In this document: positions 26,304 to 64,000 of the stretch, one piece after another
How the letters are laid out: each line of letters begins with the position of its first letter
Position numbering within the stretch: position 1 is the stretch's first letter
Origin: Strix aluco
Taxonomy: Eukaryota; Chordata; Aves; Strigiformes; Strigidae
Direction of reading: 5' to 3'
NCBI RefSeq assembly: GCF_031877795.1
Contig: NC_133939.1
Span: 4,259,698 to 4,323,697, forward strand
Length of the DNA stretch: 64,000 nucleotides
Program-made: the position numbers and the translations under genes
The notes under the pieces: generated by a model
Told to the model about the DNA's origin: nothing
What the model saw: the letters and a program-made list of their open reading frames with translations, nothing else
Databases searched by the model: none

Positions 26304-28993
26304 GGCAGCAATACCTGTGTGACAGCACTAAGCTCTTATGTTTGCTTTCATTTAAAAAAATTCTGAAACCTGTTCCCCGCTTTTATTTCTCCGCCAGTGG
26401 AAGTCGTTACAGCCGCGTCACTGCGATGTGCGCGCTAAAGGGAGCACCGCTGGCGGTCACTCAGCTGTCCCGCTGTTGTCGTGTACCAATCCAAGAGGAA
26501 GGTCTCCCTGCTTGCACGAGCAATACCACGGCTTGCCAGGAGGTGCTGCTTTGAAACCACACAAATATCGGAGCTTAAAAATCATCACACAGGCTCGGTC
26601 TGTTAAAAATAACTGACAGATACTTTGTTCTGGCAGGGAGAACTCAAGATCCTACATCTGAAATGGTGATATTTGTTTAAGACAATTTAAATCTGAAACG
26701 CACAGAGCAGTGCTGAACAGGGGACCCACTCGATGGGAAATCCTGTGGGTTGGTACATTGCTAACAGACATGTTACAGCAGCTTTATGTGTGCAAAACTG
26801 TTAATGGCTTTGTCTCTGCAGGTCTGGATGTTAAAATATATACATACATAACAGACCTGATGCAGTGGGCAGTTACAGAGAGGTAACTCTGGGTGTCAGG
26901 AAGCCATAAAGCCTTAGTCAGACAAACAGTTGTTCTGCTCAGAGAGTTGTGTCGCTGTGCTCTTCGCACCTGCCACGTACATTTTAAAAGAAAATTAGCT
27001 GTTTCTTTCTAAGGGGGAGTGCAGTGATGGATATACAACTGTTCTCCACCTACAGCCCTGTTTTTAAACAATATTAACAGTGACAATTTAATTATGCATT
27101 TAATTACATGCAGCTTTGATATAGAAGACAGAACAGGAGGCAAAGTTTCCAAGACATTTAAAACCTTTTTTGCTAAAGGAAAAAAAATGCCTCAAAAGAT
27201 ACCCAGCAAGGAGGAAAAGTTTTTAAATATGTCTTTATCGCATCAAGCTAAAACAACCTCCATTGCTAAAAGAAGCTGAGGCTCTTCAGTGGAAATTTAA
27301 ACTCTAGAATAGGGTGATACTTCACAGCCCATAATATGCCTTGTAGTGTAGATGTAGTTACCACACTGACTGCGGCTGCGCCTCTCAGAGTTACAGGTAC
27401 CAGCCCTGAGGTGCTGAACTCCAGCTCACTGAGGCTCTAGAAGTCTGGTTTTGGAGACAGTGTAGATAAGGACCTCACAGTGAGCTGAGGAGGTTCACCT
27501 CTGGGTGTGTATAACCAAAGCAGCCATTGAAAATTATTTTATGATCAGATGTTTACCAATATTGGTTTTTACCACAGATGAAGGAATTAGCCAGGATCAG
27601 AGAACAGTGTACCAGACAAAAGATTGTAAATGTGAGGAGATCAACGGATCTTTTACACTAAATAACTTTTTTTAAAGACAAAAAAATTTTGCAAAAGTCA
27701 TAGCTGTAAAAGGGAAAGCTGAAAACAGTTGTTGGTGAATTTAGCTGGCCCTCTGAGCTGTCGGTTCAACAGCAGGGTGTAATTCAAGCCTGATGTTTAG
27801 ACCAGCTGCTGTCAAGAACGAGTAAGTTTTCAGAGCTCCTACACCTCTCAGCACTGTCCCCATGGGTTTTACCACAAAACCTCAGCTCAGATTGTACAAT
27901 ACAGCGAGTCAGACCTTCCATATTCCTCAGAGGTAGTTTCAGTGGAAATACTCTACTCCTACAGCTGCAACATCACTGCAGATCCTCCTTTTCAAACACC
28001 TCTGGGGTCAGAAACAGACATGTTTTGTGCAACTTGTCAAATAATCATTTTCCAGGAATTTCTGTTCTGTGTGAATAAGCTTATAGCAAATCAAGCTGCA
28101 TCTTCTGAAGTACCTTGCAGTAATGATATACTGGAATAAAAATTAACCCAAGCCTCCTATAAATAAAGCACTTGTTTGTATCATTCAGCACTTCCTGAAC
28201 AAGGCTGATGATCCCAGGAGGTTGTAGGAGACTTGACAGATTCATGTTGCTCTGGCTCGGGAAGAAGCAGGATTCTTTCTTTTACCACTGCACATTCTGG
28301 GGGGTTTAAAAGACAAAACACAACATTTACATTCATTGAAATCTGTCCTTTGGTGAATATCCCTCATTTCCACTTCTGGTAATGGAGTTTCTAAGGATCT
28401 GATATTCCTGGTTTGAGAAGCCTTTCCTTTTTCCAGAGCTGGAATGGGAACCAGGTCTATTTTCTGAGCATTATCCTCTACTATGGAGTCAAAAGACCAG
28501 TAATCAAAGGGGTGACAAAACTTAACCACCTCAGAGGAATATCCACAACCTACCTCACTGCCTGCCTTGTGCTGCTGAAAGAAAGCCTTTCATTTCTACT
28601 CAAACCTTCTTACACAAAATTAAGGCTCTACCATAATCATAGTTTACTTCTGAAATAGCATCAGCTGCCACAGACAAATAAGAGTAGAACTGCCTCCTAG
28701 CAGAGGATAAAGACATGAGCAATTTTAGATACACAGTTTTAGCTGTATTTCTCTTCGTACAGCAACATGCCTTTTGGCGGGCCTAGGGCTAGAGAAAGCT
28801 GCCACCGTGTCTTGTGGTTTCATAGTCAACAGCTGGTTTTCATCAAAATATAAACTGCCAGGCTGTCTGCAGGGAAAAGCCCTGTTCCTCACGGAACAGC
28901 TTTAGAAATAGAAGCTCTGGAGACCTGTATGAGCTTTTGGTGAATTACTCAAAAGCTTACAGAAAGAAACTTCACCATCTTGATTACGTTTTG

Positions 28994-29030
28994 TCAAGGT
29001 TAAGTGCACCAACAGGCTCTGCAACCTTGA
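28994..29030. promoter_or_regulatory. Pair of opposed nuclear-receptor half-site-like motifs
   Basis: TCAAGGTTA on + (28994-29002) and TCAAGGTT on - (29023-29030) resemble extended NR5A/ERR half-sites, about 1.8 kb upstream of the EHHADH start. Each has one departure from TCAAGGTCA. Sites this short occur often by chance. Confidence 0.2.
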
Positions 29031-30863
29031 CCCCCTCCCATGGCTGCCTGTGCTCAAGATCAGCTCCGATACAGCAGAGCCTTGCATCAGGCTGCTGTGA
29101 GAACAGCTAAGCCGTTAAGAGAGAAAAACAGCAAGAAGCCTGATCTGGGGCCCCAGGCCCATGCCCTCCTCTTCCTCCATTGTTTTGGGAGGTGCATTTA
29201 AGCTCAGGCCCTTGCACATGGTCCTTGTACAGCTCAGTGCAGAACAAAGCTCTGAAGAGTTTAATTTCCTCTGCTGTATACAGTTAAATGCATTTCTTCT
29301 TTTTCCACCAAACTCTATTTATCTTTAAGGAAGAAAAAAAAAAAAAAGACAAACATAAGGCTTACAACAATAAACCCTAAACATTTACTGGAGCCTTTCC
29401 ATGACTCTGTAGAGCTTGGGTGGTTTTTTTTATTCCCTGTGAGCTTTCTGTCCCTGAGAAGTGTTTTCTTCTGTGTTTATTCATGCTCAGAAGGGTCCTG
29501 TTTTGTCACACTACAGCAGTTGTATTATAAAGGACAAGTAAAATAGACCTGTAAATTATAAACAGAAAGTGCAACTCAGAGTGATCTTTGGTTTCATTCT
29601 GGTTAATATAAATACAACAGATCAGTTAGCCCTTGAAGGCGTAGTTTACACCATTTTTATAAACTGCAAAAACACACTATTTTACAAGCAAATTGCAGAC
29701 TATTATCCCCATTTTGGGGAGTTTTTTACATCGCTTAACAAATGACAGAAGAGCTGTAGTGATCCACCACAAGAGCAATAACAATAAAGGCAGCAGTTGC
29801 AATGAGTGAGGACTATATATTCATACAAACCTTTTTGTACACATAAATCAAGTCCTAAAATTATCTATGCCTGTTCCAGACCAGGGGAAGGAGCTGCAGC
29901 CATTCTGCCCACTGCCTGACTTGTAAAGGCCAAGAGATATAAAAGAGAGATTGTAAAGCTATAAAGACATTTTAAGCAAATTTAACTTTCCACAGCGAGC
30001 TAATTAGGATAAACTGCACCCCACCCCACAGATTAAACCACAGGGAAAGCCAGGCCTCATTACACACCCGTACCTGGGAGAAGCACATGTGGTTGCTGGG
30101 GTTTTTTTTCAGGAGTTACTGGGAGATTCGCCCTGGTCTGGGGGTCGGCTCTGACGTGGCTCGTACCCAGCACTGTGATCCGGTGCTGCTGAAGCGTCCT
30201 CGTCATGTTCTCTGGATCGCTTCTTGAATAGCTGCACCGGTCACAGGGCAGGACAACCAGCCACCAGCGGATCCATGTCAAAATTCTGTTTTTCAATGTA
30301 CAGGAGTTTTCCCTCTGAAGAACATTTTCTTTCCCTTGAATTACATTTTTGTGTAAGGGATAGTTTTTATAATATTGGAAACTATTTTTTCTTCTACCTT
30401 TTAGCTTTTCCTACAAACTGATGTTTTTCTAAGTAGGATCTTAACAACGTGGCAGAGATTACCACATCCTCATTTCATTAGCTTCCCTGTGTTAATTGCA
30501 AAAATCACATAGGCCTTAGGCTCTTGCGGAGTTTTAAGCAGGACCAGCCCTTGTGACAGATGTTTGCCATTTAAATACCACCTAGCCACGGCAATGTGCA
30601 CCGTCCTTGCCGAACAGGGGTTACCGTTGGTGTCACCGCGCTGAACTGAGGGGCCAGCTCTAAAATAACGCCCGAGGGTCCATAACCGGACGGGACGCGC
30701 ACGTTAAACCCCCGGCAGAGCCGCCGGGCCCGGGGCAGCCCAGGCCGCGGGGCCGGGCCCAGCACATCCGCGCTGTGGGCGTCCCGGCCGGGCTGCGGGC
30801 GGGGCGCCGCGGGGGCCGGCGCGGCCCGACCCGGGCGCCCGGGGATTGCGGCGGGCGCTCGGC

Positions 30864-57777
<26,914 letters not shown>

Positions 57778-58460
57778 TTTTTGTCAGTGCCTGTTATATA
57801 CGTTCAGTGGAGGCTGATCTCATGAAACAGGTGCTGTAATTGCACCGTCTTCTCCAATCAAAACCAAAGTGCTACAGGCTCGTAAACAATGTCACTGACC
57901 TTCCTGGGCCTTTGCAGAGAATAACTTTGTCCGATGATTATCTCAAGCCCTGTCTTGCTGCAGATAACCACTGCCATCACCCACCCTTCCTTCTCAGCAC
58001 CAGCCTCACCCACCTTCTCTGCACACTGCTGTTTAAAGGCCCGTCTCATTTTGCTCTGCCGTAGGTCATCACAGCTGTACATCTCTTCCAGTCTGTCTTT
58101 GTGGAAGGGAGGGAGCAGCACCCCCAGCCCCCAAAGCGAATCATGGAGGGAGGTAAGAGAGAGGTGATCGCAGTTCACCCAAGACCAGCTGGATCTACCA
58201 GCTCCTGCCTTAAATCTGTTTCCCAGTTTGTTCCAGTCTCTCCTGTGCAGCCCACCACCACTGGCTCTCCCAGAGACAGCCAGCTGGAGCCTGCTCCCTT
58301 CCTGCTGCTGGGGGAGAGATGGCACAAGGGGTGCAGCCCCTGTCAGAGGTAAAGTCAAATGAGTTGGAGAAAGCAGGTTTGGGCAGAGAGCAAGGGGCAG
58401 GGCTGGTACCGTCCCTCCTCCCTGCTGCAGAGATTCTAATAAATGACAGAAAAGTCACAG
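57778..58460 (+). other. EHHADH: EHHADH 3' UTR (probable)
   Basis: Runs from the stop codon to a likely cleavage site about 15-20 nt after the AATAAA at 58438. It has no long meaningful frame and no repeat I recognise. An alternative longer UTR would end near the second AATAAA at 58978. Confidence 0.75.
58438..58443 (+). terminator. Poly(A) signal AATAAA, proximal
   Basis: Canonical hexamer about 660 nt after the EHHADH stop. It is followed by a GU-rich stretch (ctgtggtgttggct, about 58482-58496) at a distance fitting a downstream cleavage element. This is the best candidate for the 3' end of the mRNA. Confidence 0.75.
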
Positions 58461-61400
58461 ATACCTTGACCTGACTAACTGCCCTGTGGTGTTGGCTCAC
58501 GACTGGCCTTCTGCATCCAGACTCCATCCTCCATTATCATTATCCCCACCTGGCTTTGTCCAAGCAGAAACATCTTCTGGCATCTCTTAAGTGTGGATAT
58601 GTGTTGCCATCACTCCCTCTATCTTGCCTGACTACACCTACCAGGTCTTGGGGCTCAGCATGCTCTAATTGACCAGACTGAAACATGGTCTGGCACTTAC
58701 CAGGTTTTCACATGGGCAGAGGGTACACTGAGAAGTGCATGGCTCAAGAGCTGTGCAGGCAGGAACGTTGCTGCAGGCAGGCAGGGAGGCAGCAGATCTT
58801 TAGCAGAGAGCAAAGTAGGGGGAGAGTGAGCCAAACTAGCTCCAGGCTTGATGCTTTGAGACCAAAGTCTCCCATTTCTCCTGTCTAGTGAATGTATCTT
58901 CCAGTCTGATGTGGTGATAGGTTGGTCTGGGTTCCCTTCTCAGGGACACTGGATGTCTAACTTCTGCTTTTTATTTTAATAAAACTGCTTTGATTATCTA
59001 ATGACAGATTATATGGTATCATATGGGATAGTAGAAAAAAGAAAATGTGCTGCTTCTTTGCTTTTTCTCCATCGTTCTCTACATGGTAGAATTAGATAAT
59101 TTTCCTGCTTGTGGGGGAGTTTGTGTCTGAAAAGGATGCATGCTTCTTTTTTCCTGAACATGTCTTATTTTGCCTTTTATCTACCTCTGGCCTTCAGTGG
59201 GTAAGAGTGTAAAACTGACGGCAGGAAACCCTTCATAAGTCACAAGCCAACTCAAGTGCCTGGTTCCAGGGAGGATTTTTCTCCAGGACCAGAGAAAGAG
59301 CTAACTCTAGGCCCAGTAAAACAGCTGCTGTTTCCCCCAAATCACTTGTGTGCCACAGCTGAGAGCAAGCCAGTGTTTGCTCCAGAGTGAAGCGCTGCTT
59401 CCACGCGAGCAGACTCCACGTGACATGTTACACAACAGCACAGGCTGGTGCTGGCGGCTGTCATGTCATCTGGCAGGACAGCTCTGGACGCGATGCGCTG
59501 CCCGGGCTAACATCCCCTCTCCTGTGCCTCGTGCTGTGGTGTTCACCCGTGCTGGAGATGAGCTGGGAAAGGGCGATTCCCCTGGCAGTGGGAGCAGGCT
59601 GCGGAGGAGAGGGCATGCCCTTCCTCTGTAGGAGAGATGCTGGTCTCAGGATATCTCCTGAGACCCACCGGCTTCTCCCCTGTGGCCAAAACGCCTCTCC
59701 TCACCTGCAGCTGTGCTGGTGCATTTGATGTGCCCATTCCCCATTTTGTCTTCCTTCACAGAAATGACTGTGAACAGAGGCTGTTCTTACTGGTAATGTA
59801 TCTCCTGACAGAAGTTCATTTGTAAATGCATATCGACCAAAGCAGCACAGCATTGATCTGTCTGTTTTACGTCCCAGGCAGCCATCAGTGACATTGCTGC
59901 CGCTGAGAGGTTGCATTCGCAGCTCTGAGAGGGCAGGCGTGAGGCTCCGCGCCGCTGGCAGGAGTGCAGGGGAGTCCCTGCCTCTCCACTGCTCTGCTCC
60001 TGGCAGGGCGAGAGCACGCCGAAGGGCAACCGTAGGTCCCCGGCCCCCAGCCCCACAGTGCAGTGGTCCGTGCTCGGCGGCCTGATTCGAAGCCCTTGGT
60101 GTCTGCTGACGTGCAATCTAATCAGAAAGCACCAGCCTCTTCTGTGAGCCTTTTTGGTGTGGTGTTAAAATAACACCCTTGCAAAGTCCCCAGTCAGCTC
60201 AAAGATGCAGAGATACCAGAAATATGCCCATGAGTGAAATGTTTCTTCATTTAACAAGGAAAGAACACGGCCCCACGCAGAGGAGAACTTGATAACCACT
60301 TGGTACAGGATTAGTTTTCCCACCTGCCTTTTTAAACCAGCTAACTATTTTCACTCGGTGAGAAAATATCTGTGAAAAAAGTTTTCCAGGTAGAAGCATC
60401 CCTACTGGCAAGGAACGTCCCCAGCTCTGCTCACTTGTTGCTAGCCTGAGTGTTCTAAGCTATGTGAGCGTGAGCTGAGGTTGTACAGTTCTCCAGCACA
60501 GCGAGGCCTTGGCGACACACATTGCAAACTGGCTCTAGTCCATCCTTAATCTTTGGGCCCTGCTTCTACTTTTATGTGAGTGTCTGGCTGCAGATCTACG
60601 CTTTCTGCTCAGAGGGGATGCTTGCTTTCAGTGCTGAGGATATTTGGTTTCAGCCCTGTGAGTACCCATGGTCTCTCACATGCAGCTGCAGAATTGTTAG
60701 ATGTCTTTAATTAAGTTGGTGAACTCTGCCAGTGCAGCAGATGCCTCCATTAACTGCTCAGCCACGGGCATTTTGCAAAACAGTAAAGAATGGGAGTGCA
60801 CCAAAGGAGAGAATTACTTTAGCTTTGATCAGCATCCCCTGCAGCACTGGGCCTTCAAAGGGAGGCAGAAAGCTCCCTGCCTCATGGTGTGCTAAGAACC
60901 GCTGCCCTGCAGCGCATGTCCAAATTGAACAGGGTACTTGAGTCTTGTCAGCAGCACCTACACCCGTTTCTGTAGCCCATAGTTCACCTTCCTTTTATTT
61001 CTTTTTAACAGAAAGTGATCTTACAGCCCAGGCCGGGTCTGAGAGCAGTTCTGGAGGTGAAACAGCAGTGGACAGGGAGGGCTTCATACCAGCAGGTAGA
61101 AGAGGCGGTTCTCAGGCTGGGGGTCTCGTGGGAGCCAAGCTGCATCCCCTGTTTGCTGCTGGTGGGCTCCAGGGAACAGAAGGACAACAGGACAGTGTCA
61201 AAGAAAAACCTGATTTTGCAGGCAGTTTCTCCTCTGCTTGCAAACAGCTGAGCAAGGGTCCTGAATGTTTGCAGATTTCAGTGGGATTCTGGCAAAACAA
61301 AGGCAGGTGGGCCTTGAGCAGAAAACTCACTTTCCAGTGCAGTTAACCCTGGAGACATTTAAAATCTACAGGCTGTGAAGCTCCCTCAGTCCTGATGACC

Positions 61401-62660
61401 AGTGCTGAGGAGAGCTCTTGCTGCAGCTGGGCACCCATCTCCTGCCCAGTTAGGCTGAGTTTAACGGGTCTCGTCCCTGAGGCACAGTGTAAACCTCCTT
61501 GCCACCCTCAGCCCGCTCCAATTGCTTTTGTCCCAGCAATCAAAACCAGTCTCAGAAATGTCCCTTCAGCCTGGTGAAAAGCTCTCCCTCGAGCTGTGTG
61601 CAACCAGCCCACAGAGAGGGGGAGGTTTACCCCCCGTTTGCACCAGCCACATGTACCCAGGGCTCTCCTGGCTCTGAGATGCTGCAGGAGGAAGCGAAGG
61701 GCTCCCCGGGACCACGTAGGAGCAGGAAGGGCAGCGGCAGGCCGGGTGGGTGCCGACTGCGGGTGTGCGTTGCATTGAAAGGAGCCGGGTGTACCGTGGG
61801 CGAGCGTTCCAGCCCTCCCACTCTGGCATCCGGCCCATCTGCCAGGCAGAGAGCTCGTCCCCACTCCTAGCAACCAGGGAGGGTTCCACTCAGAAGGGAC
61901 CAGCAGGACCATTTTGCTTGGGCTCCATTGTAATAGAGGACAGAGGCTTCCCCCAGCAAGCTCCGCAGCATCCAGCTGGATAAACTCCATCTTCCAGCGC
62001 TTTTGCTTTGGGGGGGAAAGGCGCTGTGGGTGTGCAGGTGGGGAGCATTGTGTAAATGCGTATGGCAAATGGGTTTGGCAGCCTGACTGGGGGACAGGGC
62101 AGTGCACGGGGTAGGAGCTGCTCACCTGTACGTGCTGTTTTGGTGGGTCTCAGCCTTGTGCCTGGCTCAGCACCACTGCGAGTGGTGAAGTGCCCCAGGG
62201 CCAGCAGTGCTGCAGGGAGCTGGCCTGTGCTGCAAGTCAGGGATGATGGTCAGAGGTTGTTCAAAGTCTCAACGCAACTCTCTGCTCTGCAGTAATGACC
62301 CACATCCCTTGGGTTTACCCATAAAACACAGAGCTGATCACAGCGATACACCTGCAGCTTGGTTGTTCTTAAGCTCTTCTTGTTGGCAAGAAGCAAATGA
62401 TTCTCTCGGCGCATCCTCGGGAGGATGTGCAGCATGGGGACGCCTCTGGGATCTATCCCAAGGACAGACCCCAAGGAACTGTCTGGGAATATTCTGGAGA
62501 AGACAGTAAAATAAGTGTGTTTTGACTACTTCTGACAATGAGCTATTGGGTGTTGTACAAAGATAAGTGACTATGAAAATGACTGGTTTGATTTCTGTTC
62601 TAACAGAACTTCAGCTCTCTTAGTACTGAGCAGAGGGGCAATAAAAACACAATTTACATA
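58461..62660. other. Intergenic DNA downstream of EHHADH
   Basis: Moderately GC-rich in places (59.3-60.1 and 61.0-62.2 kb), where overlapping open frames occur on both strands without any recognised family. One stretch at about 61012-61251 has an acceptor-like pyrimidine tract in front of an open frame but no ATG and no match. I cannot support a gene here. Confidence 0.55.
58978..58983 (+). terminator. Poly(A) signal AATAAA, distal candidate
   Basis: A second canonical hexamer (ttattttaataaaactgc) about 1.2 kb after the stop. It could give a longer 3' UTR, but its downstream context is less clearly GU-rich than at the proximal site. Confidence 0.4.
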
Positions 62661-62905
62661 ATGGCCTCAAGTTGTGCCAGGGAAGGTTTAGACTAGATAC
62701 TAGGAAGTGTTTCTTTACAGAATGGGTTGTTAGGTGTTGGAATGGGCTGCCCAGGGAGGTGGTGGAGTCCCCATCCCTGGAGGTGTTCAAGAGGCGGGTT
62801 GACATAGCGCTGAGGGATCTGGTGTAGCTGGGATCTGTCAGAGCTGGGTTAACGGTTGGACTAGATGATCTTCAAGGTCCTTTCCAACCGAGATGATTCT
62901 GTGAA
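62661..62905 (+). mobile_element. CR1 retrotransposon 3' fragment
   Basis: Starts near ATGGCCTCAAGTTGTGCCAG and runs through GGCTGCCCAGGGAGGTGGTG, GGTGTTCAAGAGGCGGGTTG and GACTAGATGATCTTCAAGG to CCAACCGAGATGATTCTGTG. This is typical CR1 RT C-terminus and 3' UTR. It is about 245 bp, intergenic, between EHHADH and the right CpG island. Confidence 0.93.
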
Positions 62906-63349
62906 TATGACAGGGAAACAAGCCCACCACTACACTTAGGAAACCCAATAATGCAGCCACTGCTCAAGATAAATCCAAACTTCAATTTTGGCCTAAAGAT
63001 ATGACTGTTGGGGAAAAACCAATACACTTCTATATCATTATTAACGAAAACTGTATCTACTGATCAAATTGGAAGACAAAGATTATCAGTGTTTTTAAAA
63101 TCACTGCATGCTTAAATGGTTTTCCTGATCGGATGACCTGAGAATAAGTAGGATGAAGAATAAAATGCCAAACAAGAACTGTCTGTGCCCCGGGCCACGT
63201 GTGCAAGCAGCTCAGTCTCCTGCTCCATTGATGCTGGCACCGCAGGGACGATCTGTGTCCACTGGTCTCATAAAACAGCCACGAGCCCCACACTTGGAGC
63301 GCCCTGGATCATGGCACCGAGCCTGCTCGCACTCCCGGGGGGCTGCCGG
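62906..63349. other. Intergenic DNA before the right-edge CpG island
   Basis: Nothing recognisable; no supported coding frame. Confidence 0.6.
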
Positions 63350-64000
63350 CCGCATGCGAGGCTGCCCGGACCCCACTGAACACGTCGGGGGGGGTCCGGA
63401 GGAGCTCCGCACGCCCTGTCACGGCAGGGGCAGAGCGGGGTGCTGCGGGGTGCTGCGGGGAGCCGGCGGGCCCGGGGGTACCTGGCGGCGGTGGCCCGCC
63501 GGCGTTGCTGCCCTCTGCGGGGAGCCAGGCTGGCTCAGGCAGGGCTGGGCGCTGCTCCCCCGCGTACTCCCGCCGCTGCAAGATGCCTTTGCAAAATCGG
63601 TGAAATCCCACGATGGGTCACAGGTACGGCAGGTGCCCGGCGGGGCGGAGCTGCTGTGCCCGGCGTGGCTCCGGGCCGGGCCTCGGGACGCCGCCATCCA
63701 CCTCCCGGCTCCCGGAGCGCCTTCGCCCTTGGCTTCGCCCGGGCGGCCGGCGGAGCGGGCGGGGCTGCCGGGCGGGGCGGGGCGGGGCGGCGGCCCGGGG
63801 AGGAGCCGGCGGGGCGGGCGGCCGGGCCCTGCCCGCGGCGCTGCCCCCCGCGGCGCTGGGCGGGCGGGCGGTCCCCGCTGCGGCTCGGCGCCTTCTCCTC
63901 CTCCTTTTCCTCCTCCTCCTCCTCCTCCTCCTCCTCCTCCTCCTCCTCCACCTCCTCCTGGCCGCTGCGGCGCGGGGGCTGCGGGCGGAGCGGCGGCGCC
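63350..64000. promoter_or_regulatory. CpG island at right edge, likely promoter/5' UTR of the next gene (cut)
   Basis: Very GC- and CpG-rich sequence with overlapping GC boxes (ggcggggcggggcggggcgg, about 63771-63790), reaching the window edge. No convincing start codon with a family match is inside the window. The gene after EHHADH in mammals is C3orf70, in the same orientation, so its 5' UTR is the likely content. This is synteny-based inference and was not read from a protein. Confidence 0.6.
63891..63959 (+). repeat. Polypyrimidine CCT/CTC tract
   Basis: A pyrimidine-only run, broken by one A at 63950. It includes a perfect (CCT)n core at about 63909-63949. Read on the minus strand it makes a spurious poly-Glu frame. 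It sits inside the right-edge CpG island. Confidence 0.9.

Larger units (their letters stand above)
25431..30649. other. Intergenic DNA between the two divergent CpG islands
   Basis: AT-rich sequence with no coding frame that I can support. It may hold shared regulatory DNA for EHHADH and the minus-strand neighbour. The one visible motif pair is two opposed TCAAGGTT sites near 29.0 kb. Confidence 0.6.

Noticed and set aside
61508-62125. 205-codon minus-strand frame in the downstream intergenic region
   Set aside because: GC-rich, overlaps several open frames on the other strand, with no recognised motif and no splice support.
63535-63951. Minus-strand 138-codon frame starting with a poly-Glu run
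   Set aside because: It is the reverse reading of the CCT tract plus CpG-island sequence; no family match.

Overview
This is a window of vertebrate nuclear DNA, almost certainly from a bird. It has long AT-rich non-coding stretches, compact introns, CpG-island promoters and several CR1 retrotransposon fragments that end in the avian-type 8-bp ATTCTRTG tail. Intron 6 of the main gene holds a solo LTR that looks to me like a family common in Neoaves. That points to a non-galliform bird, but I cannot name the species.

The only gene I can assemble with confidence is EHHADH, the peroxisomal L-bifunctional enzyme (enoyl-CoA hydratase / L-3-hydroxyacyl-CoA dehydrogenase). It lies on the + strand from 30,864 to 57,777 in seven coding exons. 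All six introns are GT-AG, all reading phases agree, and the CDS is 2,181 nt (726 aa plus stop). The crotonase glutamates, the Rossmann GxGxxG and the dehydrogenase Ser/His/Glu/Asn set are all present. The C-terminus reads Asn-Lys-Leu instead of the usual Ser-Lys-Leu peroxisomal signal, which is the most interesting protein-level observation here.

Layout. 1-24.8 kb: AT-rich DNA with no recognisable exon. 24.8-25.4 kb: a CpG island with GC boxes, ETS/CRE-like and NRF1-like sites and a good minus-strand splice donor. It is probably the first non-coding exon of a divergent gene, and conserved synteny would suggest MAP3K13, which would make the left 24 kb its intron 1. 25.4-30.6 kb: intergenic. 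30.65-31.1 kb: EHHADH CpG island and exon 1. 31-56.5 kb: EHHADH introns, holding an old CR1/L3-like element, CR1 fragments in both orientations, the solo LTR and a 31-bp tandem duplication. 57.8-58.46 kb: 3' UTR with a convincing poly(A) signal. 58.5-63.3 kb: intergenic, with one CR1 fragment. 63.35-64.0 kb: a third CpG island with a long CCT tract, cut by the window edge. It is probably the promoter or 5' UTR of the next gene, for which synteny would suggest a C3orf70 homologue.

I found no bacterial-type system, CRISPR array, rRNA, tRNA or novel multi-gene system. Most open frames outside EHHADH look like chance frames in non-coding DNA.
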